The position numbers and the translations under genes were made by a program. Below, in pieces: positions 1 through 13,315 of a stretch of 64,000 nucleotides of DNA. The stretch's first letter is position 1; every line of letters begins with the position of its first letter. The stretch is from NCBI RefSeq assembly GCF_001294335.1, contig NZ_LGKG01000150.1:1-64000 (forward strand), given 5' to 3'. Under the pieces are notes generated by a model. It was not told where the DNA came from and ran no database searches. It saw nothing but the letters and a program-made list of their open reading frames with translations. Source of the stretch: Streptomyces chattanoogensis. Lineage in GTDB: Bacteria > Actinomycetota > Actinomycetes > Streptomycetales > Streptomycetaceae.

Positions 1-159
1 GGTGGGCGGGGGTGGTGGGCGGGGGGATATATCTGGGCGCGCGCCTCGTAGCCCGGTACGGGTGTGTGGCACAAGCGAACCCGTAGCACCGTCCCGCCCT
101 CCTGACGACGTGTCGGATCGGAGCAGACACGGGCCACACGCTCGCCGAGCGCAGGGCGT

Positions 160-173
160 GTTTCACGTGAAAC
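160..173. promoter_or_regulatory. parS: parS centromere-like site (ParB binding)
   Basis: The 14-bp palindrome GTTTCACGTGAAAC is the exact Streptomyces parS consensus. It sits inside an 18-bp perfect palindrome (158-175), and the outer flanks can still pair as a bulged stem. It lies in the intergenic stretch just downstream of the OsaC-like gene. The sequence match is direct; chromosome segregation function is inferred from the known role of ParB-parS. Confidence 0.85.
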
Positions 174-211
174 ACCCTGCTCAGCCCGAGAGTTGACGGC
201 GAGGGAGCGGA

Positions 212-2110
212 TCACCCCGGCCGGCCGTTGCGGACCGCCTGCAGCACCAGCACCGACAGATCGTCTTCCACCGGCCCCGTACCGAAGTCGTGCGCCGCGC
301 GCCGTACGTGCTCCGCGAGCGCCTTGGCGCCCAGCCCCATTCCGTCCCGGAGGATTCCGGCGAGGCCGTCGTTGTCGTCCAGCTGCCAGTTGCCGCAGCG
401 GCGTTCGGTGACGCCGTCGGTGACACAGAGCAGGCTTTCGCCGGGGGCGAGGTCGAAGGCGCTGGCCTGGAATTCCGTGCCCTCGTCGATGCCGAGGAGC
501 ATCTGGGGTTCGGAGGCGGGCTCGACCGCGCCGTCGGCGAAGAGGTGCAGGGGCGGCGGATGGCCGGCGGTGGCGACCGTGCAGTGGGCGCCGGACATAC
601 CGGGGTCGACCTCGAGCTCACCGTAGAGCAGGCTCAGAAAGCGGGAGCTGGCCTGTTCGCCGCTGAGTTCCACGGCCTCGGCGCTGTCCTCCGCCATCGC
701 GACGTTCAGCTTGCCGAGCACCGACTCGACGCCGTGCCCCTCGCGGGCCAGCAGCCGTACCAGATGACGGGCGAGCCCGGTGACCGACATCGCCTCCGGG
801 TCCTTGCCCTGGACGTCGCCGAGCAGGAAGCACCAGCGGTGCTCGCCCGTCGGGAAGATGTCGTAGAAGTCGCCGCCCACGGTCAGCCCCTCGCCGTGCG
901 GCTCGTAGACGATGGCCGTGTCGACGCCCTCGATACTGGCCAGCGACGTGGGCAGCTGGCGGCGCTGCAGTGCCTGGCTGATGGTGGTCTGGCGGGTGTA
1001 CTGGCGGGCGGTGAACACGGCCTGGGCGACCCGCCGGGCCACGTCCTCCACCATCCGTACGACGGTGTCGGTCATCTGCAGATGCCCCGCCCGGCCGAGC
1101 AGCAGGACGCCCTGCTCGGTGTCCCGCGTCATCAGGGGGAACGCCAGCGCCGAGCCGCCCGTGCGCTGCGCACCCGCGCTCTCCGGCCAGGGCCAGGGGG
1201 TGCCCGCGGTGCGCAGGCCGAGGGACGGGTTCTCCCGCTCCAGCTCCGCGCGCAGCGGCGGGATCCGCCGCTCGTCGACATGCCAGACCCGGGACAGCCT
1301 CATACCGGTGCCCTCGGTGTTCAGCCAGATGGCACACCAGTCGGCGAGGCGGGGGACGAGCAGCTGTGCGGCCAGCGCGGTGACCATTTCCTGGTCGAGC
1401 TGCCCGGCCAGGAGGTCGCTGGTCTCGGCCAGAAAGGAGGGTCCGCCGCGGTCGGCCCATTCGGCGGCGTGCGCATGGGCGAGGGCACCCGGGTGGGCCT
1501 GCGGGGCATGGACGGGGGGCTCGGCGACGCGCGTCCGGGCGGGCGGCGGCGGGCCCGGGACCTCGGGCTCGCCCTCCCTCGCCACCAGGCGGAACCACAC
1601 CGTCTTCTCGGACTGCCGGTAGGTCACGCCCCAGGACTCGGCCACCGCGCTCACCAGCTGGAGGCCGTAGCCGGGCTCACCGCTGCGTGCGTCCACCCCG
1701 CCGTGCACACCCCGGGAGGGATGGCGGTCGGCCACCTCCACTACGACGCCCATGGTGGCGGGGCCGTCGTCCGGGCCATCGGCCGCTTCCTCATCCGAGC
1801 CGTTGCCGTCTCCGCCTTCCCCGCCCCCCTTCCCGCCGTTCCGCTCCCGGCCCGGCTCCAGGCGGCAGGTCACATCGATCTCCGTACCGGCATACATGAC
1901 GGCGTTGGTCACGAGTTCGCTGACCAGGAGGAGGACGTCGTCGATGAACCGGTCGGTGAGGGCGGCCGACCCGGGGGTCGCCGGGCGCCGCCGGGCCCGT
2001 TCGGTCAGCACCGTACGGACGAATTTCCGGGCACCGGCGGGCGCGAGCTGATTTGCCGGGAGTCCCCTCCGGGACACGGCTTCCGTCGCGGGTGCGGACA
2101 ACGGCCCCAC
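212..2110 (-). CDS. osaC: OsaC-like RsbW-type kinase / GAF / PP2C phosphatase
   Basis: A 632-residue protein in three parts. The N-terminal 180 residues form an RsbW/SpoIIAB-type ATPase (N-box ELVTNAV, later EPGYGLQLV). A GAF domain follows at about 225-375. The C-terminal 250 residues are a SpoIIE-like PP2C phosphatase with intact metal-binding motifs (GGDFYD, GDVQG, final EDDLSVLV). Proteins of this layout regulate stress sigma factors by phosphorylating and dephosphorylating anti-sigma partners. It is divergent from the OsaA/OsaB-like pair, the same context as OsaC of S. coelicolor, which modulates SigB after osmotic stress. The 100 bp to the osaA start would hold both promoters. The family call is strong; the symbol rests on architecture and neighbours. 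Confidence 0.75.
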   Translation of the reverse strand: MGPLSAPATEAVSRRGLPANQLAPAGARKFVRTVLTERARRRPATPGSAALTDRFIDDVLLLVSELVTNAVMYAGTEIDVTCRLEPGRERNGGKGGGEGGDGNGSDEEAADGPDDGPATMGVVVEVADRHPSRGVHGGVDARSGEPGYGLQLVSAVAESWGVTYRQSEKTVWFRLVAREGEPEVPGPPPPARTRVAEPPVHAPQAHPGALAHAHAAEWADRGGPSFLAETSDLLAGQLDQEMVTALAAQLLVPRLADWCAIWLNTEGTGMRLSRVWHVDERRIPPLRAELERENPSLGLRTAGTPWPWPESAGAQRTGGSALAFPLMTRDTEQGVLLLGRAGHLQMTDTVVRMVEDVARRVAQAVFTARQYTRQTTISQALQRRQLPTSLASIEGVDTAIVYEPHGEGLTVGGDFYDIFPTGEHRWCFLLGDVQGKDPEAMSVTGLARHLVRLLAREGHGVESVLGKLNVAMAEDSAEAVELSGEQASSRFLSLLYGELEVDPGMSGAHCTVATAGHPPPLHLFADGAVEPASEPQMLLGIDEGTEFQASAFDLAPGESLLCVTDGVTERRCGNWQLDDNDGLAGILRDGMGLGAKALAEHVRRAAHDFGTGPVEDDLSVLVLQAVRNGRPG

Positions 2111-2211
2111 TGCGCCCCCTGGGTGCGCCTGGGAAGAAGTAATTGCGAGCGCTTTATACTATGACATATCTGCCCAAATGGATCACTGGATCACTGGGGG
2201 GATGGCACGCC

Positions 2212-6394
<4,183 letters not shown>

Positions 6395-6398
<4 letters not shown>

Positions 6399-7231
6399 CC
6401 GCCACACCCGACAGCACCGCGAGCATCCTCATCGTCGACGACATGGAGGAGAACCTCGTCGCCCTCGAGGCCGTCCTCGGCTCGCTCAGCCAGCACGTCG
6501 TCCGCGCCCGCTCCGGCGAGGAAGCGCTGAAGGCGATGCTGCGCGAGGAGTTCGCCGTCGTCCTCATCGACGTCCTGATGCCGGGCATGAACGGCTTCGA
6601 GACCGCCGCCAACATCAAGGGCCTCGACCAGACCAAGGACGTCCCGGTCATCCTCCTGACCGGCGCCTCCGTGGATCCCAACTACGCCTACCGCGGCTAC
6701 ACGGTCGGCGCGGCCGACTTCCTCATCAAGCCCTTCGATCCCTGGCTGCTGCGCACCAAGGTCAATGTCTTCCTGGAGCTGCACCGCAAGAATCGCCAAC
6801 TGGCCGCCCAGGCAGAGCAGTTGAAACGGCTGCTGACCTCGGAGGAGGTCATGGGGGAGGTGGCCACGGCCACCGCGGAACCGCCGGAGCATGCCGGGCC
6901 GCCGGCCCCCGAGACCGCAGAACTCCCGGAGGCTCCCCTGCCACCGAAGCCGCCGGAGCACCCGGCGCCCCCGAAACCTCCCGTGCTCTCAGAGGTCGCG
7001 GCGGCCTCCGAGCCCATGCCGCCGCCGGTCACGGACCTCCCCCGCGACCAGAACGCCCTGCTCACCACGGGCCCCGGCGAGGCCGCCCGCCTCGCCGAGA
7101 TCGTCGGCCAACTCACCGAGATCGAGGTCCTGTTGCGCGATGCGGAGGGCAGCCAGGCCACCGGCCTCGCCGACCGCATCGCAGGACTGGAGCAGGCCGT
7201 GGGCAGACTCCTGGTGAGCCGGGGCACATAA
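6395..7231 (+). CDS. osaB: OsaB-like response regulator with coiled-coil output
   Basis: A 278-residue protein. Residues 10-125 are a receiver domain with acidic pocket IVDD, phospho-acceptor Asp59 (VVLIDVLMPGM), Thr89 and Lys112 (FLIKP). There is no DNA-binding domain. After residue 150 comes a Pro/Glu-rich linker and a predicted C-terminal coiled coil (LAEIVGQLTEIEVLL). The ATG overlaps the kinase stop in an ATGA arrangement, so the pair is translationally coupled. This is the layout of OsaB of S. coelicolor, needed for aerial growth under osmotic stress. If the kinase is truly broken, OsaB may lack its cognate phosphodonor. Confidence 0.8.
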
Positions 7232-7272
7232 GCCGGGAACGGACGCCGGGGAACGGAACCAGCGGAACCAGC

Positions 7273-7443
7273 GTGGTAGTGCCGTTCGGGATGCGAGTCC
7301 GGCAGGCCCAGGTGCAGGTCTGCGCTCAGCGACAGCAGGCCATGACCGGCGAAGTACACCAGGAAGGCGTCCGTGGCCTCGGCCGCGGCGGTGTGCACCA
7401 CGTCGAGGACGTCGCCGGGGGATCCGGGGTCGGACAGGACCAC
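7273..7443 (-). pseudogene. Caspase-like peptidase remnant, catalytic-His half (inverted)
   Basis: Read on the minus strand, 57 codons give a caspase (C14) fragment ending its core strand with the catalytic-His motif YFAGHG, followed by LSLSADLHLGLPDS and HPERHYH. No start or stop frames a gene. The partner half with the catalytic Cys motif lies immediately to the right on the opposite strand. Flipping 7273-7442 back would join HYH to LDYGRLRHEL in one reading direction, the normal order of a caspase domain. This is a relic and probably non-functional. Confidence 0.6.
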
Positions 7444-7730
7444 TGGACTACGGCCGACTGCGGCACGAGCTGGTGCATGTGTGCCCGGCCGTCAGCCGGC
7501 TGGTCATCCTGGACTGCTGCTACAGCGGACGCGCCTTCAGGGGGCATCTGGGTGCGCTCCGCCACCATCTGCTGGACGAGGGGCGCGGCGACCGGGAGCA
7601 GGAGGTGTTCCTGCGCGAGTGGACCGCGGCCCGCCGTCCTCCTGCACGGCTTCCACCGCCGTCCGCTCGGCAGCAGCAAACGGACGCCGTTCCCGGCGGC
7701 CGGGATCGAGCGCGCGCCGCGCTCCGCTAG
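7443..7730 (+). pseudogene. Caspase-like peptidase remnant, catalytic-Cys half
   Basis: In the plus strand from 7443 the frame reads LDYGRLRHELVHVCPAVSR and then LVILDCCYSGRAF, the catalytic-Cys segment of actinobacterial caspase-like peptidases. Homology-like sequence continues to about REWTAARR and then degenerates into low-complexity residues before a stop that abuts the end of the sigma-factor gene. The N-terminal part of the domain is missing; osaB ends 40 bp to the left of the inverted half. No promoter or start is evident. Confidence 0.6.
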
Positions 7731-8260
7731 CCGATCATCGCCAGCTCCGGATCCTCCCGGAGCTTGGCCAGGGCACGGGACACGGCGCTCTTGACCGTGC
7801 CGACCGAGACCTCCATGATCTCGGCGGTCTGCGCCTCGCTGAGGTCCTCGTAATAGCGCAGCACGACCATGGCCCGCTGCCGGGCGGGCAGCCGCATCAC
7901 CGCGCGCCACATCGCATCCCGCAGGCCCTGGAGCTCGGCGGGGTCGGGGACCGGCGTGGGATCCGGCTCGGGGAGCTCGTCGCAGGCGAACTCCTCGACC
8001 TTGCGCTTGCGCCACTGGGAGGTGCGGGTGTTGATCAGCGCGCGGCGGACATAGCCGTCCAGGGCGCGGTGGTCCTCGATCCGCTCCCAGGCCACGAAGG
8101 TCTTGGTGAGCGCGGTCTGGAGCAGGTCCTCGGCGTCGTTCGGGTTGGCGGACAGCGACCGCGCGGCGCGCAGCAGGACCGGCCCCCGGGCCCGTACATA
8201 GGACGAGAACGTCGGGAACACAGCGGCGGTCGAAGCGCCCTTGCACACTGGCGTGGTCAT
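7727..8260 (-). CDS. SigE-family ECF RNA polymerase sigma factor
   Basis: A 177-residue sigma-70 family factor of the actinobacterial SigE-like (TIGR02983-type) ECF group. Region 2 contains NDAEDLLQTALTKTFVAW; region 4 contains a helix-turn-helix around LSEAQTAEIMEVSVGTVKSA. The ATG giving MTTPVCKG was chosen because sequence upstream of it does not resemble the family. No anti-sigma gene is adjacent, which is usual for this group. The target promoters cannot be read from this sequence. Confidence 0.85.
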   Translation of the reverse strand: MTTPVCKGASTAAVFPTFSSYVRARGPVLLRAARSLSANPNDAEDLLQTALTKTFVAWERIEDHRALDGYVRRALINTRTSQWRKRKVEEFACDELPEPDPTPVPDPAELQGLRDAMWRAVMRLPARQRAMVVLRYYEDLSEAQTAEIMEVSVGTVKSAVSRALAKLREDPELAMIG

Positions 8261-8445
8261 GTGTTCCACGCTAGAAGCGGAGCCGCGTCCAGGGATCGGC
8301 CCCAGGTGCCGAAGACCCCTCCCTCTCAAGTTGTACGGACGGTGCGGGCTCCACCTCCTTAGGGGGGACGGGGCGGCCGGTTCCCCTGGGGGATCTCAGG
8401 GATGGCAGGGACCGCCGTCGCCCGGGCACCCGCGCACGGCGGCCG

Positions 8446-9612
8446 TCAGCCGTCCCGGCCCAGCACCAGCCCCGACGTCGGCACCCCGGTGCCCGCCGTC
8501 ACCACCACCCGCCCCGCCTCCGGGACTTGGTTCACGGAGGTGCCGCGGATCTGCCGCACCGCCTCCGCGATGCCGTTCATGCCGTGCAGATACGCCTCGC
8601 CGAGCTGCCCGCCGTGGGTGTTGAGCGGCAGCGCGTCCGCGGCGACGAAATCCGCCGCCTCGCCCGGTCCGCAGAAGCCGAATTCCTCCAGCTGCATCAG
8701 GACGAAGGGCGTGAAGTGGTCGTAGAGGATCGCGACGTCGATATCGGCCGGGGTGAGTCCGGAGGTGCGCCACAGCTGCCGGGCGACGACGTTCGTTTCG
8801 GGCAGGCCGGTCAGATCGTCCCGGTAGAAGCTGGTCATCTGTTCCTGGGCGCGGCCGGCGCCCTGCGCCGCGGCCGTGATCAGCGCGGGCGGTTGCCGCA
8901 GATCGCGGGCCCGTTCCGGCGAGGTCACCACGATCGCCTGGCCGCCGTCCGTCTCCTGGCAGCAGTCCAGCAGCCGCAGCGGCTCCACGATCCACCGGGA
9001 GGCGGCATGGTCGGCGAGCGTGATGGGCCTGCCGTGGAAGTGGGCGGCCGGGTTGCGGGCCGCATGCCGGCGGCCGGTGACGGCGACATGGCCGAAGGCG
9101 TCCGGCGTCAGTCCGTAGGTGTGGAGATAGCGCTGGGCGGCCATGGCGACCCAGGAGGCGGGGGTGAGCAGGCCGAAGGGGAGGTTCCAGCCGAGCGCCG
9201 TGCCCTCGGCGGACGGTTCGCGCCGCTGGACGCCGGAACCGAACCGGCGGCCCGAACGTTCATTGAACGCGCGGTAGCAGACGACGACCTCGGCGATGCC
9301 GGTGGCGACGGCCATGGCCGCCTGCTGGACAGTGGCGCAGGCCGCACCGCCCCCGTAGTGGATGCGGGAGAAGAAGGACAGCTCGCCGATGCCGGCCGCC
9401 TGCGCCAGGGTGATTTCGGGGGTGGTGTCCATGGTGAAGGTGACCAGCCCGTCGACGTCAGCCAGGGCCAGCCCGGCGTCGTCGAGGGCGGCGTGGACGG
9501 CCTCGACGGCGAGCTTGAGTTCGCTGCGGCCGGAGTCCTTGGAGAATGCGGTGGCGCCGATACCGGCGATGGCGGCGCGGCCGGAGAGGGCGTCGGGGCG
9601 GCGAAGGCTCAT
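8446..9612 (-). CDS. Lipid-transfer protein / thiolase-fold aldolase (Ltp2-like)
   Basis: A 388-residue non-condensing thiolase-fold protein of the SCP-x/lipid-transfer group: N-terminal AAIAGIGATAFSK, central GGGAACATVQQAA, late DHFTPFVLMQLEEFGF and THGGQLGEAYLHGMNG. Mycobacterial Ltp2 has this length and, with the DUF35 domain of ChsH2, performs the retro-aldol step that releases the last side-chain carbons of steroids. It is the last gene of a five-gene operon and its ATG overlaps the upstream MaoC stop by 4 bp. The DUF35 partner is present two genes upstream. The substrate is inferred from operon content. Confidence 0.75.
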   Translation of the reverse strand: MSLRRPDALSGRAAIAGIGATAFSKDSGRSELKLAVEAVHAALDDAGLALADVDGLVTFTMDTTPEITLAQAAGIGELSFFSRIHYGGGAACATVQQAAMAVATGIAEVVVCYRAFNERSGRRFGSGVQRREPSAEGTALGWNLPFGLLTPASWVAMAAQRYLHTYGLTPDAFGHVAVTGRRHAARNPAAHFHGRPITLADHAASRWIVEPLRLLDCCQETDGGQAIVVTSPERARDLRQPPALITAAAQGAGRAQEQMTSFYRDDLTGLPETNVVARQLWRTSGLTPADIDVAILYDHFTPFVLMQLEEFGFCGPGEAADFVAADALPLNTHGGQLGEAYLHGMNGIAEAVRQIRGTSVNQVPEAGRVVVTAGTGVPTSGLVLGRDG

Positions 9613-10025
9613 CGGGCGGCCCCCAGGTGGACGGTGACCGTGCCGGTGACGTGGTTGCCGAGCCCGTTCGCGCCGGTGACCCGTATCCGGGCCGTTGTGC
9701 CGTCGACGGCGGTGACCGTACCGCTCAGCACCATGGTGTCTCCGGGGTAGTTGGGTGCCCCGAGCCGTATCGCCACCTTGCGGAGCACGGCGGTGGGCCC
9801 GAAGTGGTCGGTGATGTACCGGCCGACCAGGCCGTTGGTGGTGAGGATGTTCATGAAGATGTCCGGCGCGCCCTTCTGCCTGGCGAGCTCGGCGTCGTGG
9901 TGCACGTCCTGGTAGTCGCGGGAGGCGAGGGCGCCGGCGACGATCAGGGTGCGGGTGATGGGGATGGTGAGCTTTGGCAGCTCGTCGCCGGCCCGCACGT
10001 CCGGACCGCTGTCGCCGGCTTTCAT
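9609..10025 (-). CDS. MaoC-like enoyl-CoA hydratase subunit (ChsH1-like)
   Basis: A 138-residue single hot-dog-fold protein. Features include the active-site segment SRDYQDVHHDAELARQKG, GAPDIFMNILTTNGL and a C-terminal beta-rich GTVTAVDGTTARIRV. Size and position match the small hydratase ChsH1, which pairs with the MaoC half of ChsH2 to hydrate the enoyl-CoA made by the dehydrogenases. ATGA overlaps join it to the genes on both sides, suggesting stoichiometric synthesis. Confidence 0.75.
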   Translation of the reverse strand: MKAGDSGPDVRAGDELPKLTIPITRTLIVAGALASRDYQDVHHDAELARQKGAPDIFMNILTTNGLVGRYITDHFGPTAVLRKVAIRLGAPNYPGDTMVLSGTVTAVDGTTARIRVTGANGLGNHVTGTVTVHLGAAR

Positions 10026-11101
10026 ACCTGGCCCTCCTTGGTCAGCAACTCCCCCAGTTCTTCGAGGAGTTGGGCTCCAGATCCCAGATACGCGGCCAGC
10101 TGACGGCCCCAGAGGAAGTGGCGGTGGACGGGATGGTCGACGTCGGCGCCGATTCCGCCGTGCAGATGCTGGCCCGCGTGCACCACGCGGGTGCCCGCCT
10201 CACCGGCCCACCAGGCGGCGGTCAGCGCATGCGGGGCGGCGTCCAGCCCCTCGTCGCGCCGCCAGGCCGCCTCGTAGACGGTGACCCGGATCGCCTCGGT
10301 GTCCATATGGGCGTCGGCGGCGCGCAGCAGCACGCCCTGGTTGGTGGAGAGGGGACGCCCGAACTGCTCGCGGGTGGTGGTGTGGCCGACCGCGCGGGCC
10401 AGGGAGCCCGCGCACACTCCGGCCTGAAGGGCGGCGAAGGCGGTACGGGCGGCGGCCAGGACGTCGGCGTACGCACCGGAGGGGCCGTCGTACGCACCGG
10501 AGGGGCCGCCCGCCCCGCCCAGCCGCTCGCCGGGCGCCCCGTCCAGGCGGAGCCGCCCCGCCGCCCACGGTGCGGTGGTCTCCACCGGATCCCGCCGCAC
10601 CCCGGGCCCGTCGGTCCGTACGAGCCACAGCGCCCGCCGGGCGTCCGGCACCAGGACATGGGTGGCGTCGCGCAGCCACGGCACCACCGGGACCACCCCG
10701 GTCAGCCGCCCCGCCCCGCCCGGCCGCTCCTCGGCCCGTACCCCGGCGTGCGCCGGAAACGCCCCGGTCGCCACGTGGCCGCCGTCCCGCAGGCCGGGCA
10801 GCAGCCGCGCCCGCTGCTCGTCCGTACCGTGCCGGACGACGGCCAGCACGCCGTACACACAGCTCGCGGCGAACGGCACCTGTGCCGTCGTGCGCCCCTG
10901 CTCCTCCAGCAGCAGGACGAGCCCCAGCAGCCCGGTCTCCTCGACCGCACCCGGCAGCCCGGCCGCACACAGCGCCTTCCACAGCTCGGCGTCCGTGCCG
11001 GTGCCGGCCGCGGCAAGCCGTTCGTGCGTGGCGAGATCGCCGAAGATCCGCGCCGCCAGCCCTTGGGCCGCGGTCTGCTCCTCCGTGGGGGTGAAGTCCA
11101 T
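10022..11101 (-). CDS. Acyl-CoA dehydrogenase subunit (ChsE1/FadE28-like)
   Basis: A 359-residue acyl-CoA dehydrogenase. The N-terminus is MDFTPTEEQ and the C-terminal domain has the family signature REQFGRPLSTNQGV and GGIGADVDHPVHRHFLWG. The middle is divergent and carries a 21-bp near-tandem repeat (around 10481-10515) coding for two GPSGAY units. The shorter, divergent subunit of heterotetrameric steroid-CoA dehydrogenases (ChsE1) has similar size. The ATG at 11101 overlaps the preceding TGA. It probably forms an alpha2-beta2 enzyme with the dehydrogenase encoded at 12096-13253. Confidence 0.75.
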   Translation of the reverse strand: MDFTPTEEQTAAQGLAARIFGDLATHERLAAAGTGTDAELWKALCAAGLPGAVEETGLLGLVLLLEEQGRTTAQVPFAASCVYGVLAVVRHGTDEQRARLLPGLRDGGHVATGAFPAHAGVRAEERPGGAGRLTGVVPVVPWLRDATHVLVPDARRALWLVRTDGPGVRRDPVETTAPWAAGRLRLDGAPGERLGGAGGPSGAYDGPSGAYADVLAAARTAFAALQAGVCAGSLARAVGHTTTREQFGRPLSTNQGVLLRAADAHMDTEAIRVTVYEAAWRRDEGLDAAPHALTAAWWAGEAGTRVVHAGQHLHGGIGADVDHPVHRHFLWGRQLAAYLGSGAQLLEELGELLTKEGQV

Positions 11102-12099
11102 CAGCCGCCGCTCCCCGTCAGCCCGTTGCCTGCCTGCCGCCCGTTGCTCGCCGGCCCTGCGTGGAACACCGGCAGCTCCCACTCCTCGTCCACCCGCAGG
11201 AATTCCAGCCGCACCGGCATCCCGATCCGCACCTCGTCGTACGGCACCCCGACCACATTGCTGACCATCCGCACCCCTTCGGCGAGCTCGAGCAGAGCGA
11301 CGGCATAGGGCGGGGCGAAGGCCGGGAAGGGCGGATGGTGCATCACCACGTACGAGAAGACGGTGGCCGCACCGCTCGCCTCCACCGTGTCCCACTTTGC
11401 CGATCCGCAGGCCCGGCACCCGGGCAGCCAGGGGAAGCGCAGCGCCGCACACCCGCCGCACCGCTGGATCAGCAGCCGGTGTTCCGCCACGCCCTCCCAG
11501 AACCCGGCGTTGTCCCGGTTGATGACGGGGCGGGGGCGGCGCGGCGCCGGCTCCTGGCGCTCCTGGCGCTCCGGGGGTGCCGCCGGAGCGTCGCCGGGGA
11601 CCGGAGCCTCGGTGCGGACCGGGGCGTATTTGAGGATCCGGAACCGATGCGTCCCCACCGGTTCCGGGTCCCCGTCCACCCGGACCTCCATCCGCGTCGT
11701 CACGAAGTGCCCGGTCCCCAGCTTCGTCGTCTTGCACTCCGATACGGACTCGATCACCGAGTCGTAGACGATCCGGTCCCCGGGCCGCAGCGGACGCAGA
11801 TACTCCTGCTCACAGTCGGTGGCGACGACCGAGGTGTACCCGGCGCCGTCCAGCAGCGCGAACAGTTCGTCGTGTGCCGCGAAGCGGCCGGTGTGCCCGG
11901 AGAGCCCGCCCATCGTCCAGGCCTGGAGCATGGTCGGCGGGGCGATCGCGTCCGGGCCCCGGTAGGCGGGGTGGGCGTCGCCCATCGCCTCGCACCAGTG
12001 CCGGATCATCGCCTCGTTGACCGGGTCCTTGCCGGCCCCGGTGGCGGCCGCGGTCCGCCCCTCGAACGCCTTGAGCCGCTCGTACGGGATCCCGCTCAC
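11101..12099 (-). CDS. MaoC / DUF35 OB-fold fusion (ChsH2-like)
   Basis: A 332-residue two-domain protein. Residues 1-155 are a MaoC-like hot-dog domain (CEAMGDAHPAYRG, LRPGDRIVYDS). After a Pro/Arg-rich linker, residues 185-320 are a DUF35 domain with a rubredoxin-like zinc ribbon (CGGCAALRFPWLPGCRACG) and an OB fold. The GTG at 12099 overlaps the upstream TGA (GTGA), fixing the start. In the known ChsH2, the MaoC half works with ChsH1 and the DUF35 half activates the Ltp2 aldolase; both partners are in this operon. Confidence 0.8.
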   Translation of the reverse strand: MSGIPYERLKAFEGRTAAATGAGKDPVNEAMIRHWCEAMGDAHPAYRGPDAIAPPTMLQAWTMGGLSGHTGRFAAHDELFALLDGAGYTSVVATDCEQEYLRPLRPGDRIVYDSVIESVSECKTTKLGTGHFVTTRMEVRVDGDPEPVGTHRFRILKYAPVRTEAPVPGDAPAAPPERQERQEPAPRRPRPVINRDNAGFWEGVAEHRLLIQRCGGCAALRFPWLPGCRACGSAKWDTVEASGAATVFSYVVMHHPPFPAFAPPYAVALLELAEGVRMVSNVVGVPYDEVRIGMPVRLEFLRVDEEWELPVFHAGPASNGRQAGNGLTGSGG

Positions 12100-13253
12100 C
12101 GCCGCCCCCTCCGCATCCCCAGTCGCATCGTCGCCACGATCTCCCTCTGGACCTCGCTCACGCCGCCCCCGAAGGTGTTGATCTGCGCCGCACGGTTCAG
12201 CCGCTCCAGCTCGCCGTCCCAGAAGGCGCCCGGTGACCCGGCCCGCACCAGGGCGGCGTCGCCGGCCACCTCCTGGCACATCCGGTAGACCTCGACGGCG
12301 CTCTCCGTACCGGCGAACTTGACGCCGCTGGCGTCCCCCGGGCCGAGCGTGCCGGCGCCCACGTCACCGACCATCCGCCAGTTCAGCAGCCGGGTGGCGG
12401 CCAGCCGGGCGTGCGCCTCGGCGAGCCGGGACCGCACCCAGGGCCGGTCCGCCGGGCGCTCGCCGGTCTCCGGGTCCGGCGTACGCGCGTGAGCCAGCGC
12501 CGCCTCGAAGGAGTCCTCGGCCTGCATCCCGATCGCCGCCAGCGCGACCCGCTCGTGATTGAGCTGATGGGTGATCAGCTGCCAGCCGGCGTTCTCCTCG
12601 CCGACCAGGTTGCCGGCCGGGACGCGTACGCCGTCGTAGTACGTGGCGGTGGTCATCAGCCCGCCGACGGTCTCGATCGGCGTCCAGGAGAAGCCCGGCG
12701 CGTCGGTGGGCACCAGGACGATCGAGATGCCCCGGTGCTTGGGCGCGGCGGGGTCGGTGCGGCAGGCGAGCCAGATCCAGTCGGCCTGGTGGGCGTTGCT
12801 GGTGAAGCTCTTGCCGCCGTCGATCAGCCAGTCGGGGCCCTGCCGTACGGCACGCGTGGACAGGGCGGCGAGATCCGTGCCCGCCGCGGGCTCCGTGTAG
12901 CCGATCGCGAAGACGATCTCGCCGCTGAGGATGCGCGGCAGGAAGAAGTCCTTCTGCCGCTGCGTTCCGTACTTCATCAGGGTCGGGCCGACGGTGTTGA
13001 GGGTGACCATCGATACGGGCGCGCCCGCGCGATAGGCCTCGTCGAAGAAGACGAACTGCTCGTCGGCGCCGCGGCCCCGGCCTCCGTACGCGGTCGGCCA
13101 GCCCAGGCCCAGCAGGCCGTCGGCGCCGATCCGGCGGAGTACCGCGCGCTGTCCGGCGGTGTCCCCGGGCGGTCCGTCGGGCAGCAGTTCCCGGAAGTAG
13201 TCGCGGAGTTCGGTGCGCAACCGCTGCTGTCGCGCGGTGGGGGCGAGGTGCAC
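12096..13253 (-). CDS. Acyl-CoA dehydrogenase (ChsE2/FadE29-like), first gene of operon
   Basis: A 385-residue acyl-CoA dehydrogenase with conserved segments GLGWPTAYGGRGRGADEQ, FAIGYTEPAAGTDLAALST and GGKSFTSNAHQADWIW. The GTG at 13253 was chosen because AAGGGGAGG lies 8 bp upstream; a longer reading would run through the inverted repeat at 13316-13356. Length and sequence style fit FadE29/ChsE2, the catalytic partner of a smaller dehydrogenase subunit. Its TGA overlaps the next GTG. It heads the five-gene operon and is probably controlled by whatever binds the upstream palindrome. Confidence 0.8.
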   Translation of the reverse strand: MHLAPTARQQRLRTELRDYFRELLPDGPPGDTAGQRAVLRRIGADGLLGLGWPTAYGGRGRGADEQFVFFDEAYRAGAPVSMVTLNTVGPTLMKYGTQRQKDFFLPRILSGEIVFAIGYTEPAAGTDLAALSTRAVRQGPDWLIDGGKSFTSNAHQADWIWLACRTDPAAPKHRGISIVLVPTDAPGFSWTPIETVGGLMTTATYYDGVRVPAGNLVGEENAGWQLITHQLNHERVALAAIGMQAEDSFEAALAHARTPDPETGERPADRPWVRSRLAEAHARLAATRLLNWRMVGDVGAGTLGPGDASGVKFAGTESAVEVYRMCQEVAGDAALVRAGSPGAFWDGELERLNRAAQINTFGGGVSEVQREIVATMRLGMRRGRR

Positions 13254-13315
13254 GTCGGCGGCCTCCCCTTCTGGTGGCCGTACGTCCGGTGCGCGGGGAT
13301 CCGGGCATACGAACG

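Noticed and set aside
290..2164. Long open frames antisense to the OsaC-like gene
   Set aside because: Products of high G+C; no ribosome binding site, no recognisable domains, and fully explained by the conserved gene on the other strand.
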